This document shows, one piece after another, positions 52,045 to 61,071 of a stretch of DNA of 64,000 bases (position 1 is the stretch's first letter; each line of letters starts with the position of its first letter). Origin of the DNA: Ruegeria sp. ANG-S4 (lineage in GTDB: Bacteria; Pseudomonadota; Alphaproteobacteria; Rhodobacterales; Rhodobacteraceae). The DNA is taken from assembly GCF_000814005.1 (NCBI RefSeq), contig NZ_JWLK01000004.1, positions 390,336 to 454,335 on the forward strand. Reading direction: 5' to 3'. The translations under genes were made by a program, and so were the position numbers. The notes below the pieces were generated by a model, which did not search any database, was not told the DNA's origin, and saw nothing but the letters and a program-made list of their open reading frames with translations.

Positions 52045-52952
52045 GCGAGCGCCAGCGCCTCGTGCTCTCGCAGGATGAGACGGGCAGCGCGCCCAAATCC
52101 TGGGTTTGAGGCGTTGGGGCGATCCGGAAAGACTGCCGCCAGTTCTTGCAATGCATCAGATGAGAGAGCGTGTAGTGCCTCGTCGCCCAAGAACAGGCTT
52201 TCGGCAAAGGCACCTTCGGCAAGCAGAATCTCATGCCGTTCCATCAGGATATGAAGGTATTCGATGGGCGTGTCGGATGTGTCGATCCGGATGCCGGGCC
52301 AGGAACACAGGTATTTGGCGGCAACCAGCACGTCCTGTGCGCCGAACAGAATTTCCACTTTTGGCCCACGGATCAGAATGCGGTGCTGCTGGGACACCAG
52401 CAGATCGCGACGAGGTACGCCGGGCCCGAGACTTCCGGCTGAGATACGAACAGGTCGCAACGCGGCGTTCTCACGTAATCGCGCCGCATCCAGCAGATTG
52501 CTTTCAATCCAACGGATCGGCTGCAACCCGTGGTCGGCCGTCTGTACGAAATCCCCGGCGCACAGGGTTTCGATCAAACGCGGCCCCCTGTCGGTGTCGA
52601 TCAGGGTGCCGGCTGTGAAACAAACGCCTTCGAGGGTTATATTTATCGTTATGGGGTCGGGTGTTACGGGGATCGGGCCCAGGAAGGTGGCAACTGTCGC
52701 GGTGACCTGAACCTCGAACGTGTCGTTCAGGATCTCCCCGTTGTCCAGACTGTCAAAAACCGTGGGGTCCACGGTGTATGTCCACTCGCCGGTATCGGGG
52801 TCGATGGAAGCTGTGCCAAACGTTGGCGGAGTGGTGATCTGCCAGAACTCATCCAGAATTGGCGCAATACTGGTGGCATCAAGATCGCCCATTGCCTGGT
52901 TCGGCGGGTCGCCTGTGACAAGTCCCGTGGTATCGCCAGTAACTGAAACCAA
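52041..52952 (-). CDS. Hint-domain protein with a VCBS-like N-terminus
   Basis: 303 residues from a TTG. Residues 1-105 resemble a single VCBS-type repeat (VTGDTTGLVTGD, DPDTGEWTYTV); from about 110 a Hint (hedgehog/intein) domain starts at CFTAGTLIDTDRGPRLIETL and continues with HGLQPIRWIE and SQQHRILI. Such proteins in Rhodobacteraceae are usually secreted and larger. The TTG directly follows the TAG stop of the acyltransferase-like gene, in the same frame, with AAGGG about ten bases upstream. It may be coupled to that gene, or be a truncated remnant. Confidence 0.7.
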   Translation of the reverse strand: MVSVTGDTTGLVTGDPPNQAMGDLDATSIAPILDEFWQITTPPTFGTASIDPDTGEWTYTVDPTVFDSLDNGEILNDTFEVQVTATVATFLGPIPVTPDPITINITLEGVCFTAGTLIDTDRGPRLIETLCAGDFVQTADHGLQPIRWIESNLLDAARLRENAALRPVRISAGSLGPGVPRRDLLVSQQHRILIRGPKVEILFGAQDVLVAAKYLCSWPGIRIDTSDTPIEYLHILMERHEILLAEGAFAESLFLGDEALHALSSDALQELAAVFPDRPNASNPGFGRAARLILREHEALALA

Positions 52953-53465
52953 CTATGTGTTCCCTTCTTTCAACGCCTGCGCGAATTCCTTTTTTCGATA
53001 AAGGCGCATATGAACCTCGCCCGCGTCGTCCCGAGTCCACTCGACAATTCGGTTGCGTGTCAAGTCGCTGTCCATTCTGTTGGTGCGCACTCTGGGATGT
53101 GGGATTTCGGTTTTCAGGATTTCAACAATCTGGTTGGTCTGGCCAAACGGGGCGACCAGATCAATGATCCAAAAAGATGATCCGCATGTGAAGTCGGCCT
53201 CTTTCAGGGGTTTCTCCTGCACGGCGTAGCGGTGTTCTGCCTCGGGACTCAGCCCGGCGAAGGTCACGAATCCGCGTGGGAACCCGTTTTGCCGAAAGAT
53301 GTGGTACTGGCCCAGCCGCAATGGCGTTTCAAAAGCGTAAAGCACTTGCCCCAAAGTCCGGTTGCGGTGTGTTTTCGTTAGTGATGCAAGGTAAAAAAGA
53401 ACCCCAAAGTCCGCATATTTATCCGGCGGCAAATCGAACCAGTCTTTTGGAAAGGGCTTTTTCAA
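52953..53465 (-). CDS. HlyC-like toxin-activating lysine acyltransferase
   Basis: 170 residues, the length of HlyC, from a TTG with AGG six bases upstream (an in-frame stop bars longer forms). HlyC-type features: N-terminal FYLASLTKTHRNRTLG, GQYHIFRQNGFPRGFVTFAGLS, and CGSSFWIIDLVAPFG, the conserved strand of the family. HlyC enzymes acylate lysines of RTX proteins using acyl-ACP. The immediate downstream gene encodes a VCBS/Hint protein, a possible substrate or a relic of one. Catalytic assignment is by family only. Confidence 0.75.
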   Translation of the reverse strand: MKKPFPKDWFDLPPDKYADFGVLFYLASLTKTHRNRTLGQVLYAFETPLRLGQYHIFRQNGFPRGFVTFAGLSPEAEHRYAVQEKPLKEADFTCGSSFWIIDLVAPFGQTNQIVEILKTEIPHPRVRTNRMDSDLTRNRIVEWTRDDAGEVHMRLYRKKEFAQALKEGNT

Positions 53466-53662
53466 ATCACACCTGATTGGGCTGACATTTCAAAATAATA
53501 CCCCGTATCATATTCAAATAAAGCTTTTTGTCCGGCGCGACGCAATCCTGAAGCAAAGGTGAAAAAGGCAGGTGTTTCCCCAAGGGTTTGAATGTCGTAG
53601 GTTTGACGGGCCTTTGGGCAAACCTATTTGAATCGACAATTGAAATGGCGGGATGAGCGGCA

Positions 53663-54070
53663 ATGCGGTTTTGCATGATTTTCACTTTGTTAGCCTTCGT
53701 TACAACGTCCGCGTGGGCCCAGGGCGTTGGTTTTGGTTACAAGCTGAGGCCCAGTTTCAGAACTCAGATCACCCCGCTGAACGACGGCATATATGAGGTC
53801 AAGGCACTTGGGTCGTCTGCACCCGTGAATTACTGGTGCGGAATTGGCGATTACGCGATCCGAACGCTGGGCCTTTCCAATTCGCAGCGCATTTACATCT
53901 ATCGTGCTTATGAGCCCGGGGTCAGAACGGTGCAATTCTCGTTTTCACCGCCGCCCGGCGGTGAGACCAGTTCGGGCTATTCCATCACCGTCCGCAAGGT
54001 GGGCGCGAACATGTCTGCCGCGTCGGCCCAGAACTACTGTTTCGACAACTTTATCGACATGGGTATCTGA
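53663..54070 (+). CDS. Small secreted protein of unknown function
   Basis: 135 residues with a clear signal peptide (MRFCMIFTLLAFVTTSAWAQ, cleavage after AWA). The mature part is beta-rich with two cysteines (NYWCGIGDY, QNYCFDNF) that could form a disulfide in the periplasm. No family recognised. It converges with hemF, three bases apart. Confidence 0.7.
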   Translation: MRFCMIFTLLAFVTTSAWAQGVGFGYKLRPSFRTQITPLNDGIYEVKALGSSAPVNYWCGIGDYAIRTLGLSNSQRIYIYRAYEPGVRTVQFSFSPPPGGETSSGYSITVRKVGANMSAASAQNYCFDNFIDMGI

Positions 54071-54073
54071 TAC

Positions 54074-54964
54074 TCAGACCCATTTGGCGACCGGCGGCAA
54101 GCTCATGAGCACGGCATCCGGATCGTGGCCCGTTTCCAGTCCGAATTTCGTGCCACGGTCGTAGACGAGGTTGTACTCCGCATAAAGCCCGCGATGGATC
54201 AGTTGCGTGTCCTTGTCAGCTTCTGAAAAACGCTGGATACGCCGTTTTTCGACGAGCGGCACAAAGGCAGGCAGGAATGCGCGGCCTATGTCCTGCGTCA
54301 GATTGAAGTCGGCTTGCCAATCGCCGCTGCAATAGTCGTCCATGAAAATGCCGCCGACGCCACGGGCCCTTTTGCGATGGGGAATATGAAAATACTCGTC
54401 CGCCCAGTCTTTCAGACGCGGATAGTGCGCCGGGCCGTGCGGGTCCAGATGCGCCTTTTGCGTGGCATGAAAATGGGCGGTGTCATCGTCATATTCTATG
54501 CAGGGGTTCAGGTCTGACCCGCCTCCGAACCACCAGGCATGCGGTGTCCAGAACATGCGCGTGTTCATATGAACCGCCGGGACATGCGGGTTCTGCATAT
54601 GCGCCACAAGGCTGATCCCCGAAGCCCAGAACCTCGGGTCGTCCGTCATTCCGGGAATGCCCTTGCGCGCTGCCATGGCGTGCTGCGCACGTTCGCCCAG
54701 CGTTCCATATACGGTCGAGACGTTGACGCCGACCTTCTCGAAGACCCGACCGCCGCGCATCACCGACATCAGTCCGCCACCGGCATCCGATCCGTCATCC
54801 GAATGGCGCTTGGTCTCTCTGACTTCGAAGTGACCCGGCGCGGCGTCCGAAAGTGGACCGATGTCGTGACTGTCCTCAAGGCGCTCAAACGCAGCGACAA
54901 TCTCGTCGCGAAGCTGTCGGAACCAGGCGGAAGCGGTTGCTTTTTCGGTATCAAACATGGGCAT
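54074..54964 (-). CDS. hemF: Oxygen-dependent coproporphyrinogen III oxidase (HemF)
   Basis: 296 residues with the HemF signatures HMNTRMFWTPHAWWFGGGSDLNP (shortened here), HIPHRKRARGVGGIFMDDY and EYNLVYDRGTKFGL. It converts coproporphyrinogen III to protoporphyrinogen IX with O2. The start ATG overlaps the SDR stop by one base (TAATG), so it is translated after the SDR gene. It complements hemN at 3493 for low oxygen. Confidence 0.96.
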   Translation of the reverse strand: MPMFDTEKATASAWFRQLRDEIVAAFERLEDSHDIGPLSDAAPGHFEVRETKRHSDDGSDAGGGLMSVMRGGRVFEKVGVNVSTVYGTLGERAQHAMAARKGIPGMTDDPRFWASGISLVAHMQNPHVPAVHMNTRMFWTPHAWWFGGGSDLNPCIEYDDDTAHFHATQKAHLDPHGPAHYPRLKDWADEYFHIPHRKRARGVGGIFMDDYCSGDWQADFNLTQDIGRAFLPAFVPLVEKRRIQRFSEADKDTQLIHRGLYAEYNLVYDRGTKFGLETGHDPDAVLMSLPPVAKWV

Positions 54965-55764
54965 TAATGGGCGGGTGCTGCGACCGGATCCAAAAGGGTG
55001 CGGCCTCCATCAATTGTAAGGATCTGACCAGTCATGAAGCCAGCTGCATCCGAGGCCAGAAATTGCGCTGTTTCCGCCAATTCGTTCGGCGCGGCTATTC
55101 GGGACAGAGGTGTATGCTTTTCGATATCGTCGCGAAAATCGCGGTTTTCCTTGAGAGTTGATTGCAAAGATGCGCTCATCACCGATCCAAGCGCGATAGA
55201 GTTCACGCGAATGCGGCTCGGGGCCAGTGCGACGGCCAGCGACCGGGTCATCTGATCCAGCGCCGCGGAAGCCACAGAATAAGCCATCAGGTCCGGGTGT
55301 GTCCGCCGCGCCGCAATAGAAGACAGATTTATGATGGATCCGGCCGGATTGTCGCTGTCTTCGTCAGCCTGTTTGATCATGCGCTTTGCGATCAATTGGC
55401 TGAGGCGCAGCGCGGGCATCAAGTTCTGGTTCAGTAGGGTGCGCACCGAGTCGTCTTCCATGTCCAACGGATCAGACGGGATGACCTGGCGGGCTCCGTT
55501 GACCAGAATGTCGACCTGATCGAAGGCATCCAGCGTCGCTGACAGCAGATTGGCAAGCGTCAGCCTTTCGCGCAGATCGCCCGCAAAAAATCGAATGTTG
55601 CTGTCGTCCAGATCGTCGCCCAATTCTTCGGTCAGGCGTTTCTCATCCATGTCGGCAAACATGACGTTCGCACCGGCATCCGCGAAGTGCCGGCCAATCG
55701 CAAGACCTATGCCGTTGGCGCCGCCGGTGACGATCGCGGTTTTGCCAGCTATGGAAAAGGACAT
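54964..55764 (-). CDS. Short-chain dehydrogenase/reductase
   Basis: 266 residues. Rossmann motif TGGANGIGLAIG, then NGAR in place of the usual NNAG, and INLSSIAARRTHPDLMAYSVASAALDQM. The usual catalytic YxxxK lysine is not obvious: the motif reads YSVASAA, so the catalytic tyrosine is present but the lysine is replaced by alanine. Substrate unknown. Coupled to hemF by a one-base overlap. GGAGG lies before the ATG. Confidence 0.82.
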   Translation of the reverse strand: MSFSIAGKTAIVTGGANGIGLAIGRHFADAGANVMFADMDEKRLTEELGDDLDDSNIRFFAGDLRERLTLANLLSATLDAFDQVDILVNGARQVIPSDPLDMEDDSVRTLLNQNLMPALRLSQLIAKRMIKQADEDSDNPAGSIINLSSIAARRTHPDLMAYSVASAALDQMTRSLAVALAPSRIRVNSIALGSVMSASLQSTLKENRDFRDDIEKHTPLSRIAAPNELAETAQFLASDAAGFMTGQILTIDGGRTLLDPVAAPAH

Positions 55765-55801
55765 GTATTTCCTCCTGAATTGCGGCGCAGGTTAGCCGGG
55801 A

Positions 55802-56767
55802 TCACCGGCGGGGGCGAGAGGCATGAAACACCTTGAACCGATTATCGCCCGCAACCTCTTCGACGCGGGCAAAGTTTTCGGCCAGGGTTGCCTCGTAAGG
55901 AAGATGCCGGTTGGCGACCATCCACAAGTCACCCGACCGGCCGAGATTGCGTGCAGCGGACCTTATAAAGCCCTGACCTAACGCTGGGTCCGCGCTGCGC
56001 GACGTATGAAAAGGCGGGTTCATAACCACGGCGTCAAGGGGTTCGTCAACGCGCCAAGTAGTTGCATCGGCCCAATGAAACTGCGCACGCGGGTCCTGCA
56101 CATTGGCGCGGGCGCATGTCAGGGCGGTGTGGTCGGCCTCAACCAAATGCAGGCTGGTCAACGTTTCATCCGCAATCAAACCCGCGGACAGATAGCCCCA
56201 CCCAGCCCCCAGATCGGCCACGTGAGAGCCCAGTTTTGCTGGCAGGGCCTTCCGCAAAAGGTCCGAGGCGGGATCAATGCCATCAGCGGAAAAAACACCG
56301 GGCGCAGTGCGGAAACCGCCTGCGATCTGGGTAACGGGCGCGGCCCAATCGTCGAAAGCAGTGGGGTCCGCCTGAAACCAGAAAATTTTGCCATGTGCCT
56401 TGGAAATCGGCCCTTGAACGGCAACTTTCTTGCGAATGTCCTTCAGCACGCTGTCAACGCCGTCGGTCTTGGCCCCGTCAATTACGACTGTTCCGCTTGC
56501 GCGTTGGCACGCCAATTGAATCAAAGCTCGTGCCTGCGCCTTGGCGCGTGGCAGAAACACTATGATATCGTGGCACTTGTCGTCCGCCTCCGGCACCGCT
56601 TCAAAGCCCATAGAGGCGAAATGGTCATGGAAGGGTTTGAACGGCTGCACAACTTGTGAACCGGCGGGAACAGCGGACAGATCGTGCGCCGGTGTCGCGC
56701 CGATCACCGAGACCGGCGGCGCAAGGGTCAGACCATTTTCGAGGGCTAGGCTAAGGCGAGGGGACAT
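55802..56767 (-). CDS. Class I SAM-dependent rRNA methyltransferase, RsmC/RlmG-like
   Basis: 321 residues: a degenerate N-terminal methyltransferase-like half and a C-terminal catalytic half with motif I DLGAGWGY (185-192) and motif IV NPPFH (250-254), the pattern of guanine-N2 methyltransferases. By analogy it would modify 16S rRNA G1207 (RsmC). It lies 37 bp upstream of the SDR gene on the same strand and 48 bp downstream of clpS. Confidence 0.85.
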   Translation of the reverse strand: MSPRLSLALENGLTLAPPVSVIGATPAHDLSAVPAGSQVVQPFKPFHDHFASMGFEAVPEADDKCHDIIVFLPRAKAQARALIQLACQRASGTVVIDGAKTDGVDSVLKDIRKKVAVQGPISKAHGKIFWFQADPTAFDDWAAPVTQIAGGFRTAPGVFSADGIDPASDLLRKALPAKLGSHVADLGAGWGYLSAGLIADETLTSLHLVEADHTALTCARANVQDPRAQFHWADATTWRVDEPLDAVVMNPPFHTSRSADPALGQGFIRSAARNLGRSGDLWMVANRHLPYEATLAENFARVEEVAGDNRFKVFHASRPRR

Positions 56768-56815
56768 GACTGCGTCCTGCGAATACAGTGGGCGGCGGGC
56801 GGACCCGGCTTCACC

Positions 56816-57157
56816 TCACTCTTCGCGTTCCATTGTGCATTGCAGGGGATGTTGATGGCGGCGGGCAAAGTCCATCACCTGTCCAACCTTGGTTTCAGCG
56901 ATTTCATGGCTGAATACGCCAACAACTGCGACGCCCTTCTTGTGCACGGTCAACATGATTTCGAACGCCTGCGCATGGGTCATGCCAAAGAAACGTTCCA
57001 GCACGTGGACAACGAATTCCATGGGCGTGTAATCGTCGTTCAGCAGCAGCACCTTATACAGGGGCGGGCGCTTGGTCTTCGGACGCGTTTGTACCAGGAC
57101 TGACGTGTCGTCGTCCTCGTCCGATTTGTCAGACATCATCCATGGGGTTTCGAGCAT
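56816..57157 (-). CDS. clpS: ClpS adaptor protein
   Basis: 113 residues from 57157, or 106 from 57136 ([10 protein letters not shown]). The core is complete: [46 protein letters not shown] and CTMEREE. It binds N-degron substrates (through the LLNDDYTPM loop) and hands them to ClpAP. clpA is not visible in the window. Divergent from the HAD gene. Confidence 0.95.
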   Translation of the reverse strand: MLETPWMMSDKSDEDDDTSVLVQTRPKTKRPPLYKVLLLNDDYTPMEFVVHVLERFFGMTHAQAFEIMLTVHKKGVAVVGVFSHEIAETKVGQVMDFARRHQHPLQCTMEREE

Positions 57158-57249
57158 GTCTTGTGAGAATCCGATTCAAGCTTCGGTTTATTTCTGCGCT
57201 TATATAACGTCAGAACCGTCGGAGAAAAGAGGAACTGGGTGGAATCAGG

Positions 57250-57951
57250 ATGCACAGTCAGTTGACGACAATCGGTTTTGACGCCGATGATACGCTTTGG
57301 CACAACGAACGGTTCTTTCAACTGACGCAGGATTATTTTGCGGAACTTTTGGCCGATCACGCGGAACGGGGCCATCTGATGGACCGTCTGTTGGCTGCAG
57401 AGAAACGCAATATCCGACACTATGGGTATGGGATCAAAGGGTTTACGCTGTCGATGATCGAGACAGCGATCGAAGTGACGGAAGACCGGGTTCCGGCTTC
57501 GGTGATCCGTCAGTTGATCGACGCCGGTCAAGAAATGCTGGCCCATCCGATCGAGTTGCTGCCCCATGCGCGGTCGGCGATCGAAACCGTTGCAGCAACC
57601 CATCGCGTGGTACTGATAACCAAAGGCGACCTGATCGATCAGGAGCGGAAGCTGGCGCAGTCGGGCTTGGGAGAGCTGTTTGACGCGGTCGAAATCGTTT
57701 CGGAAAAGACGGCCGCGACCTACCACTCGGTCTTTGCACAGCACGGCGATGGGCCGCAGTCTGCTATGATGGTCGGCAACTCGATGCGATCAGACGTTGT
57801 CGCCCCGATTCAGGCCGGATGTTGGGGTGTCTACGTACCGCACGGCCTGGTTTGGGAAGTCGAACGAGCCGAGGTGCCGGACGACAATCCAAGGTACCGT
57901 GCCTTGAATGATCTTGGAGAACTGGCCGGGCTGATCCAGACCTTGTCGTAA
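57250..57951 (+). CDS. HAD-superfamily hydrolase
   Basis: 233 residues. Motif I FDADDTLWH (nucleophile D11, acid D13), motif II VLITKGD, motif III lysine in SEKTAATY and motif IV GNSMRSDVVAP. Helical cap between motifs I and II, as in phosphatases of the YjjG/PGP type. The substrate is unknown. AGGA lies before the ATG. Standalone gene followed by a 249-bp gap before the carboxypeptidase gene. Confidence 0.87.
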   Translation: MHSQLTTIGFDADDTLWHNERFFQLTQDYFAELLADHAERGHLMDRLLAAEKRNIRHYGYGIKGFTLSMIETAIEVTEDRVPASVIRQLIDAGQEMLAHPIELLPHARSAIETVAATHRVVLITKGDLIDQERKLAQSGLGELFDAVEIVSEKTAATYHSVFAQHGDGPQSAMMVGNSMRSDVVAPIQAGCWGVYVPHGLVWEVERAEVPDDNPRYRALNDLGELAGLIQTLS

Positions 57952-58200
57952 TGTTGCCATTAAGTCCCAGTTCGCAACTTTTCGCGCGAAATGTGGCCGA
58001 ATTCGGACCGCGATAGCCGGTCTTGTATGCGGCGCGCCTGTGGCAACAACATATGGGCACATTTTGCAGTCGCAGAGAATTAGCGCATTGGCCACCTTTA
58101 GGTTTATCTGACGGCGACACTGTGATAGCCTGATCTTCAATAAAATAAAAAACGCTGACCGGGAAAACCCGGCGGCCCGAGGCAGACAGAGGCAAAGATC

Positions 58201-59607
58201 GTGCAGGTTCGGCGGACAGTTCCGGCCCGGATGGGCTTCCTTCTCATTGTGTTGATGTGGGTGCTTTCATTCGCACCCATGCAGGTCACCGCCGCGCCAT
58301 ATGCGGCTATGGTTATCGACGCGCGCACCGGCGAGGTTTTGCATTCGCGAAACGCAGACACGCGGTTGCACCCGGCTTCTCTGACAAAAATGATGACGCT
58401 GTACATCGCTTTCGAAGCGGTGCGGAACGGCGAGATTACGCTGGATACGCCCGTTCGCATCACCAAGAAGGCTGCGTCCGAACCGCCGTCGAAACTGGGG
58501 CTTCGGTCGGGGCAGACGATTGCGTTTCGTTATTTGATTCGCGCCGCCGCGGTGAAGTCGGCAAATGACGCGGCAACGGCAATCGGTATTGCGCTGAGCG
58601 GGTCCGAGGCAGCATTTGCCCGCCGTATGACCCGTACCGCAAAGGCCATGGGGATGAGCCGGACAACCTTCAAGAACGCTCACGGATTGACGGAGTCCGG
58701 GCATATGTCGACGGCCCGCGACATGACCACGTTGGGGCGGCATCTGCTTTATGATTATCCACAGTACTACAATCTGTTTTCGCGGAAATCGACCGATGCC
58801 GGCATCAAGACCGTGCCCAACACCAATCGTAGATTGTTGGCGGCTTACAAGGGCGCGGACGGTATCAAGACGGGGTACACCCGCGCTGCAGGCTTCAACC
58901 TTGTTGCGTCTGCCAAGCGCAAGGACGAACGGATTATCGCAACCGTCTTCGGCGGCAAGTCCGGCGCGTCACGCAACGCGCGGGTTGCTGAGCTGTTGGA
59001 TATGGGGTTCCGTCGGGCACCGTCGCGTGCGCCGATCCGCAAGCCCTCGCGCCCGGCTTACGCTGGCAACGCCGGTTTGGAAGGGGCCGTGAAGGTCGCC
59101 CGCCTGACCGCTGCGCCGAAGTCCAGCCTGCGCCCCGTGTTGCGGCCCGGACCAGGCACCGCAATTCAGGTTGCAGGTACGGTCGCCGAAACCGCGGCAA
59201 AGAACGGATCGCGAATCCAGAACGGCATCGCTGCAGCCATTGCCGCAGCCGATATCAAGCCATCGGATGCGACGGGTCAGGCGGAAGAAACTCAGGTTGT
59301 GGCCTCGGTCGAGCCCGTGAAGCAGCCGGAACCCGAGCCTGAAGTGGTGACGCGTCTGTCGACGTCTGGCGGGCATTTGTGGGGCGTAAACGTGGGTCGC
59401 TACACTACCCGTTACGAGGCCGAAAAGGTTCTGCTAAAAACGGCGCTTTCGGAAATGACGACGCTGGAAGGCACGCTGCGCAAGGTGAACAAAAGCACGC
59501 GCGGCTTTGATGCGACGTTTCAGGGTATGACCCGCGAACAGGCCGATCTGGCCTGCCGCCGACTACAGGCGCGGAACGTCACGTGTTTCATGATCGGACC
59601 GTCATAA
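58201..59607 (+). CDS. D-alanyl-D-alanine carboxypeptidase (PBP5/6 type) with SPOR domain
   Basis: 468 residues from GTG 58201 (alternative ATG 58231), with AGAGG upstream. Signal peptide (about 12-32), S11 peptidase motifs S60-L-T-K63, SAN (in VKSANDAATA) and KTG (in ADGIKTGYTR). A low-complexity A/P/R linker (about 270-390) leads to a C-terminal SPOR domain (GVNVGRYTTRYEAEKVLLKTA) that binds denuded septal peptidoglycan. It trims pentapeptides in the periplasm, probably at the division site. Confidence 0.92.
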   Translation: MQVRRTVPARMGFLLIVLMWVLSFAPMQVTAAPYAAMVIDARTGEVLHSRNADTRLHPASLTKMMTLYIAFEAVRNGEITLDTPVRITKKAASEPPSKLGLRSGQTIAFRYLIRAAAVKSANDAATAIGIALSGSEAAFARRMTRTAKAMGMSRTTFKNAHGLTESGHMSTARDMTTLGRHLLYDYPQYYNLFSRKSTDAGIKTVPNTNRRLLAAYKGADGIKTGYTRAAGFNLVASAKRKDERIIATVFGGKSGASRNARVAELLDMGFRRAPSRAPIRKPSRPAYAGNAGLEGAVKVARLTAAPKSSLRPVLRPGPGTAIQVAGTVAETAAKNGSRIQNGIAAAIAAADIKPSDATGQAEETQVVASVEPVKQPEPEPEVVTRLSTSGGHLWGVNVGRYTTRYEAEKVLLKTALSEMTTLEGTLRKVNKSTRGFDATFQGMTREQADLACRRLQARNVTCFMIGPS

Positions 59608-59631
59608 GGACCGGCGCTTAAGTGTGAACTC

Positions 59632-59661
59632 AGGCTGCGAAAGCAATTTCGCAGCCTTTTT
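59632..59661 (+). terminator. Rho-independent terminator after the carboxypeptidase gene
   Basis: AGGCTGCGAAA (59632-59642), loop gcaa, TTTCGCAGCCT (59647-59657), then TTTT. It lies between convergent genes; only the plus-strand reading has a T tract. Confidence 0.92.
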
Positions 59662-59675
59662 CGTTTGAACGGACG

Positions 59676-60923
59676 TCAGTCAAAAACGTGCCCGTGTTCA
59701 TATTGTTCGTCCTGCCCGGCGGCTGCGGTCAGCGCGGCGACATTATCCTTGGTAAAGAACCCGTCGTATTTATGGCAGCGTTCGATGTACTCGGTAATCA
59801 GCAACGTGTTCTTCGAATGCTTTGAAAAGATCTGTTTCAGGTTCGGATCGTCTTTGCATTCGCCGACGACATGCGCGAGGAATGGCACGCCCTTGTCCTT
59901 GAGCGTGTTCACCACGAAATCAACATTCTTTTCGCCGGCGCCATGATCCCCGTCCTGAATCTCGACCGCCATATGGTGCAGGCGCCGCCCAAAGTTGCGC
60001 ACAAAATCCTCTGTCGGCATGGGCAGCTTGGCAAATGAGTTTACGAACGACGGTGTATTGTTGGCTGTGAAGACCTTGGCGGGTGACTTTTTGTCGTCGT
60101 CCACATTGGCGTTCCGGTTGACGTTGGTCGACGAATTCATGTCGAAGATATTGTATGCCCCCCAGAAGTAGTAGGGAACCATCGTCAGGAATTCCAGAAT
60201 GGCGTCCTCACGCTCACCCGCCAGCACGCGGGTTGCAAGATGGTCGAAGCCAAGCATCAGCGGCGCAATCTTGGTGTCCTCACCAAACGCAGCGGCTTCG
60301 TCCAGACGTGCCTTTTCTGCGTCGCTCAGCAAAACGCGATCCCCCAGACCGAGGCTGTCGGGATCATTGAAATCATGCGTGGAATACCCGACGCGGTTAC
60401 AGGTGAAATCCGACGGCGTGGTGAACAGGAACCCGTCCTGCGTGTAAAACGGATTCTCAGTGTCACCGTTGTATTCGAACCGGATATTCTGATCTTCAAG
60501 GGTTTTGCTTAACGCCTTCAGGTCCGTTGCTCCGAACACTTCGCCGACATAGCGCGTTTGCGGTGTGCTGCGGGCCAGAGGATACATGCGATTGATGCGC
60601 GGAATGAAATCCTCGAACGCTTCGCTGAGCGGCGCCATTAGGACCAACGCGGGATAGTCGGAATGCGAATGCATGACCCCGAATTTATGCGTGCTGCCCA
60701 GATAGCTTGCCGTGTGCCGGTAGGGCGTCATGACATACAGCTCGACCATTGTGTCGAACAGCGCCCCGGGTTCGACCTGAATCACGATGGCGCGCATTGG
60801 GCCAACCTGATCGGCAATGCCCGAGCTGATGCGGCGCTCGTAGATCATGGGGAGGTATTCGGTGAAAAATTCCGAATTCTTCTTGTCGCCCCTGGGCTGA
60901 TAGGACATCAGATCGAAAGACAT
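59676..60923 (-). CDS. HPPD-like VOC-superfamily protein of unknown function
   Basis: 415 residues with a strong Shine-Dalgarno (AAGGAGGT). The C-terminal half looks like a 4-hydroxyphenylpyruvate dioxygenase-type VOC module: possible metal ligands are the His in LGFDHLATRV, the His pair in RRLHHMAVEI and the Glu in LLITEYIERC, in the H-H-E order of the family. The N-terminal half lacks clear HPPD substrate motifs. So an iron-dependent dioxygenase is plausible but not certain. It follows pxpA by 148 bp on the same strand and may belong to the same metabolic unit. Confidence 0.6.
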   Translation of the reverse strand: MSFDLMSYQPRGDKKNSEFFTEYLPMIYERRISSGIADQVGPMRAIVIQVEPGALFDTMVELYVMTPYRHTASYLGSTHKFGVMHSHSDYPALVLMAPLSEAFEDFIPRINRMYPLARSTPQTRYVGEVFGATDLKALSKTLEDQNIRFEYNGDTENPFYTQDGFLFTTPSDFTCNRVGYSTHDFNDPDSLGLGDRVLLSDAEKARLDEAAAFGEDTKIAPLMLGFDHLATRVLAGEREDAILEFLTMVPYYFWGAYNIFDMNSSTNVNRNANVDDDKKSPAKVFTANNTPSFVNSFAKLPMPTEDFVRNFGRRLHHMAVEIQDGDHGAGEKNVDFVVNTLKDKGVPFLAHVVGECKDDPNLKQIFSKHSKNTLLITEYIERCHKYDGFFTKDNVAALTAAAGQDEQYEHGHVFD

Positions 60924-61071
60924 AAGCTTACCTCCTTGCGAAAACTGGCCGGGTCGAAACCGGAATGCGGGGATTTGTGGTATTCAGAACATGCACTTGC
61001 TGGCATGCTAGGGGCTCGGACCTTTCCGGGCAACAGCTAGCATCTAGGCGACCGAGATTACGCCCGCCTTT

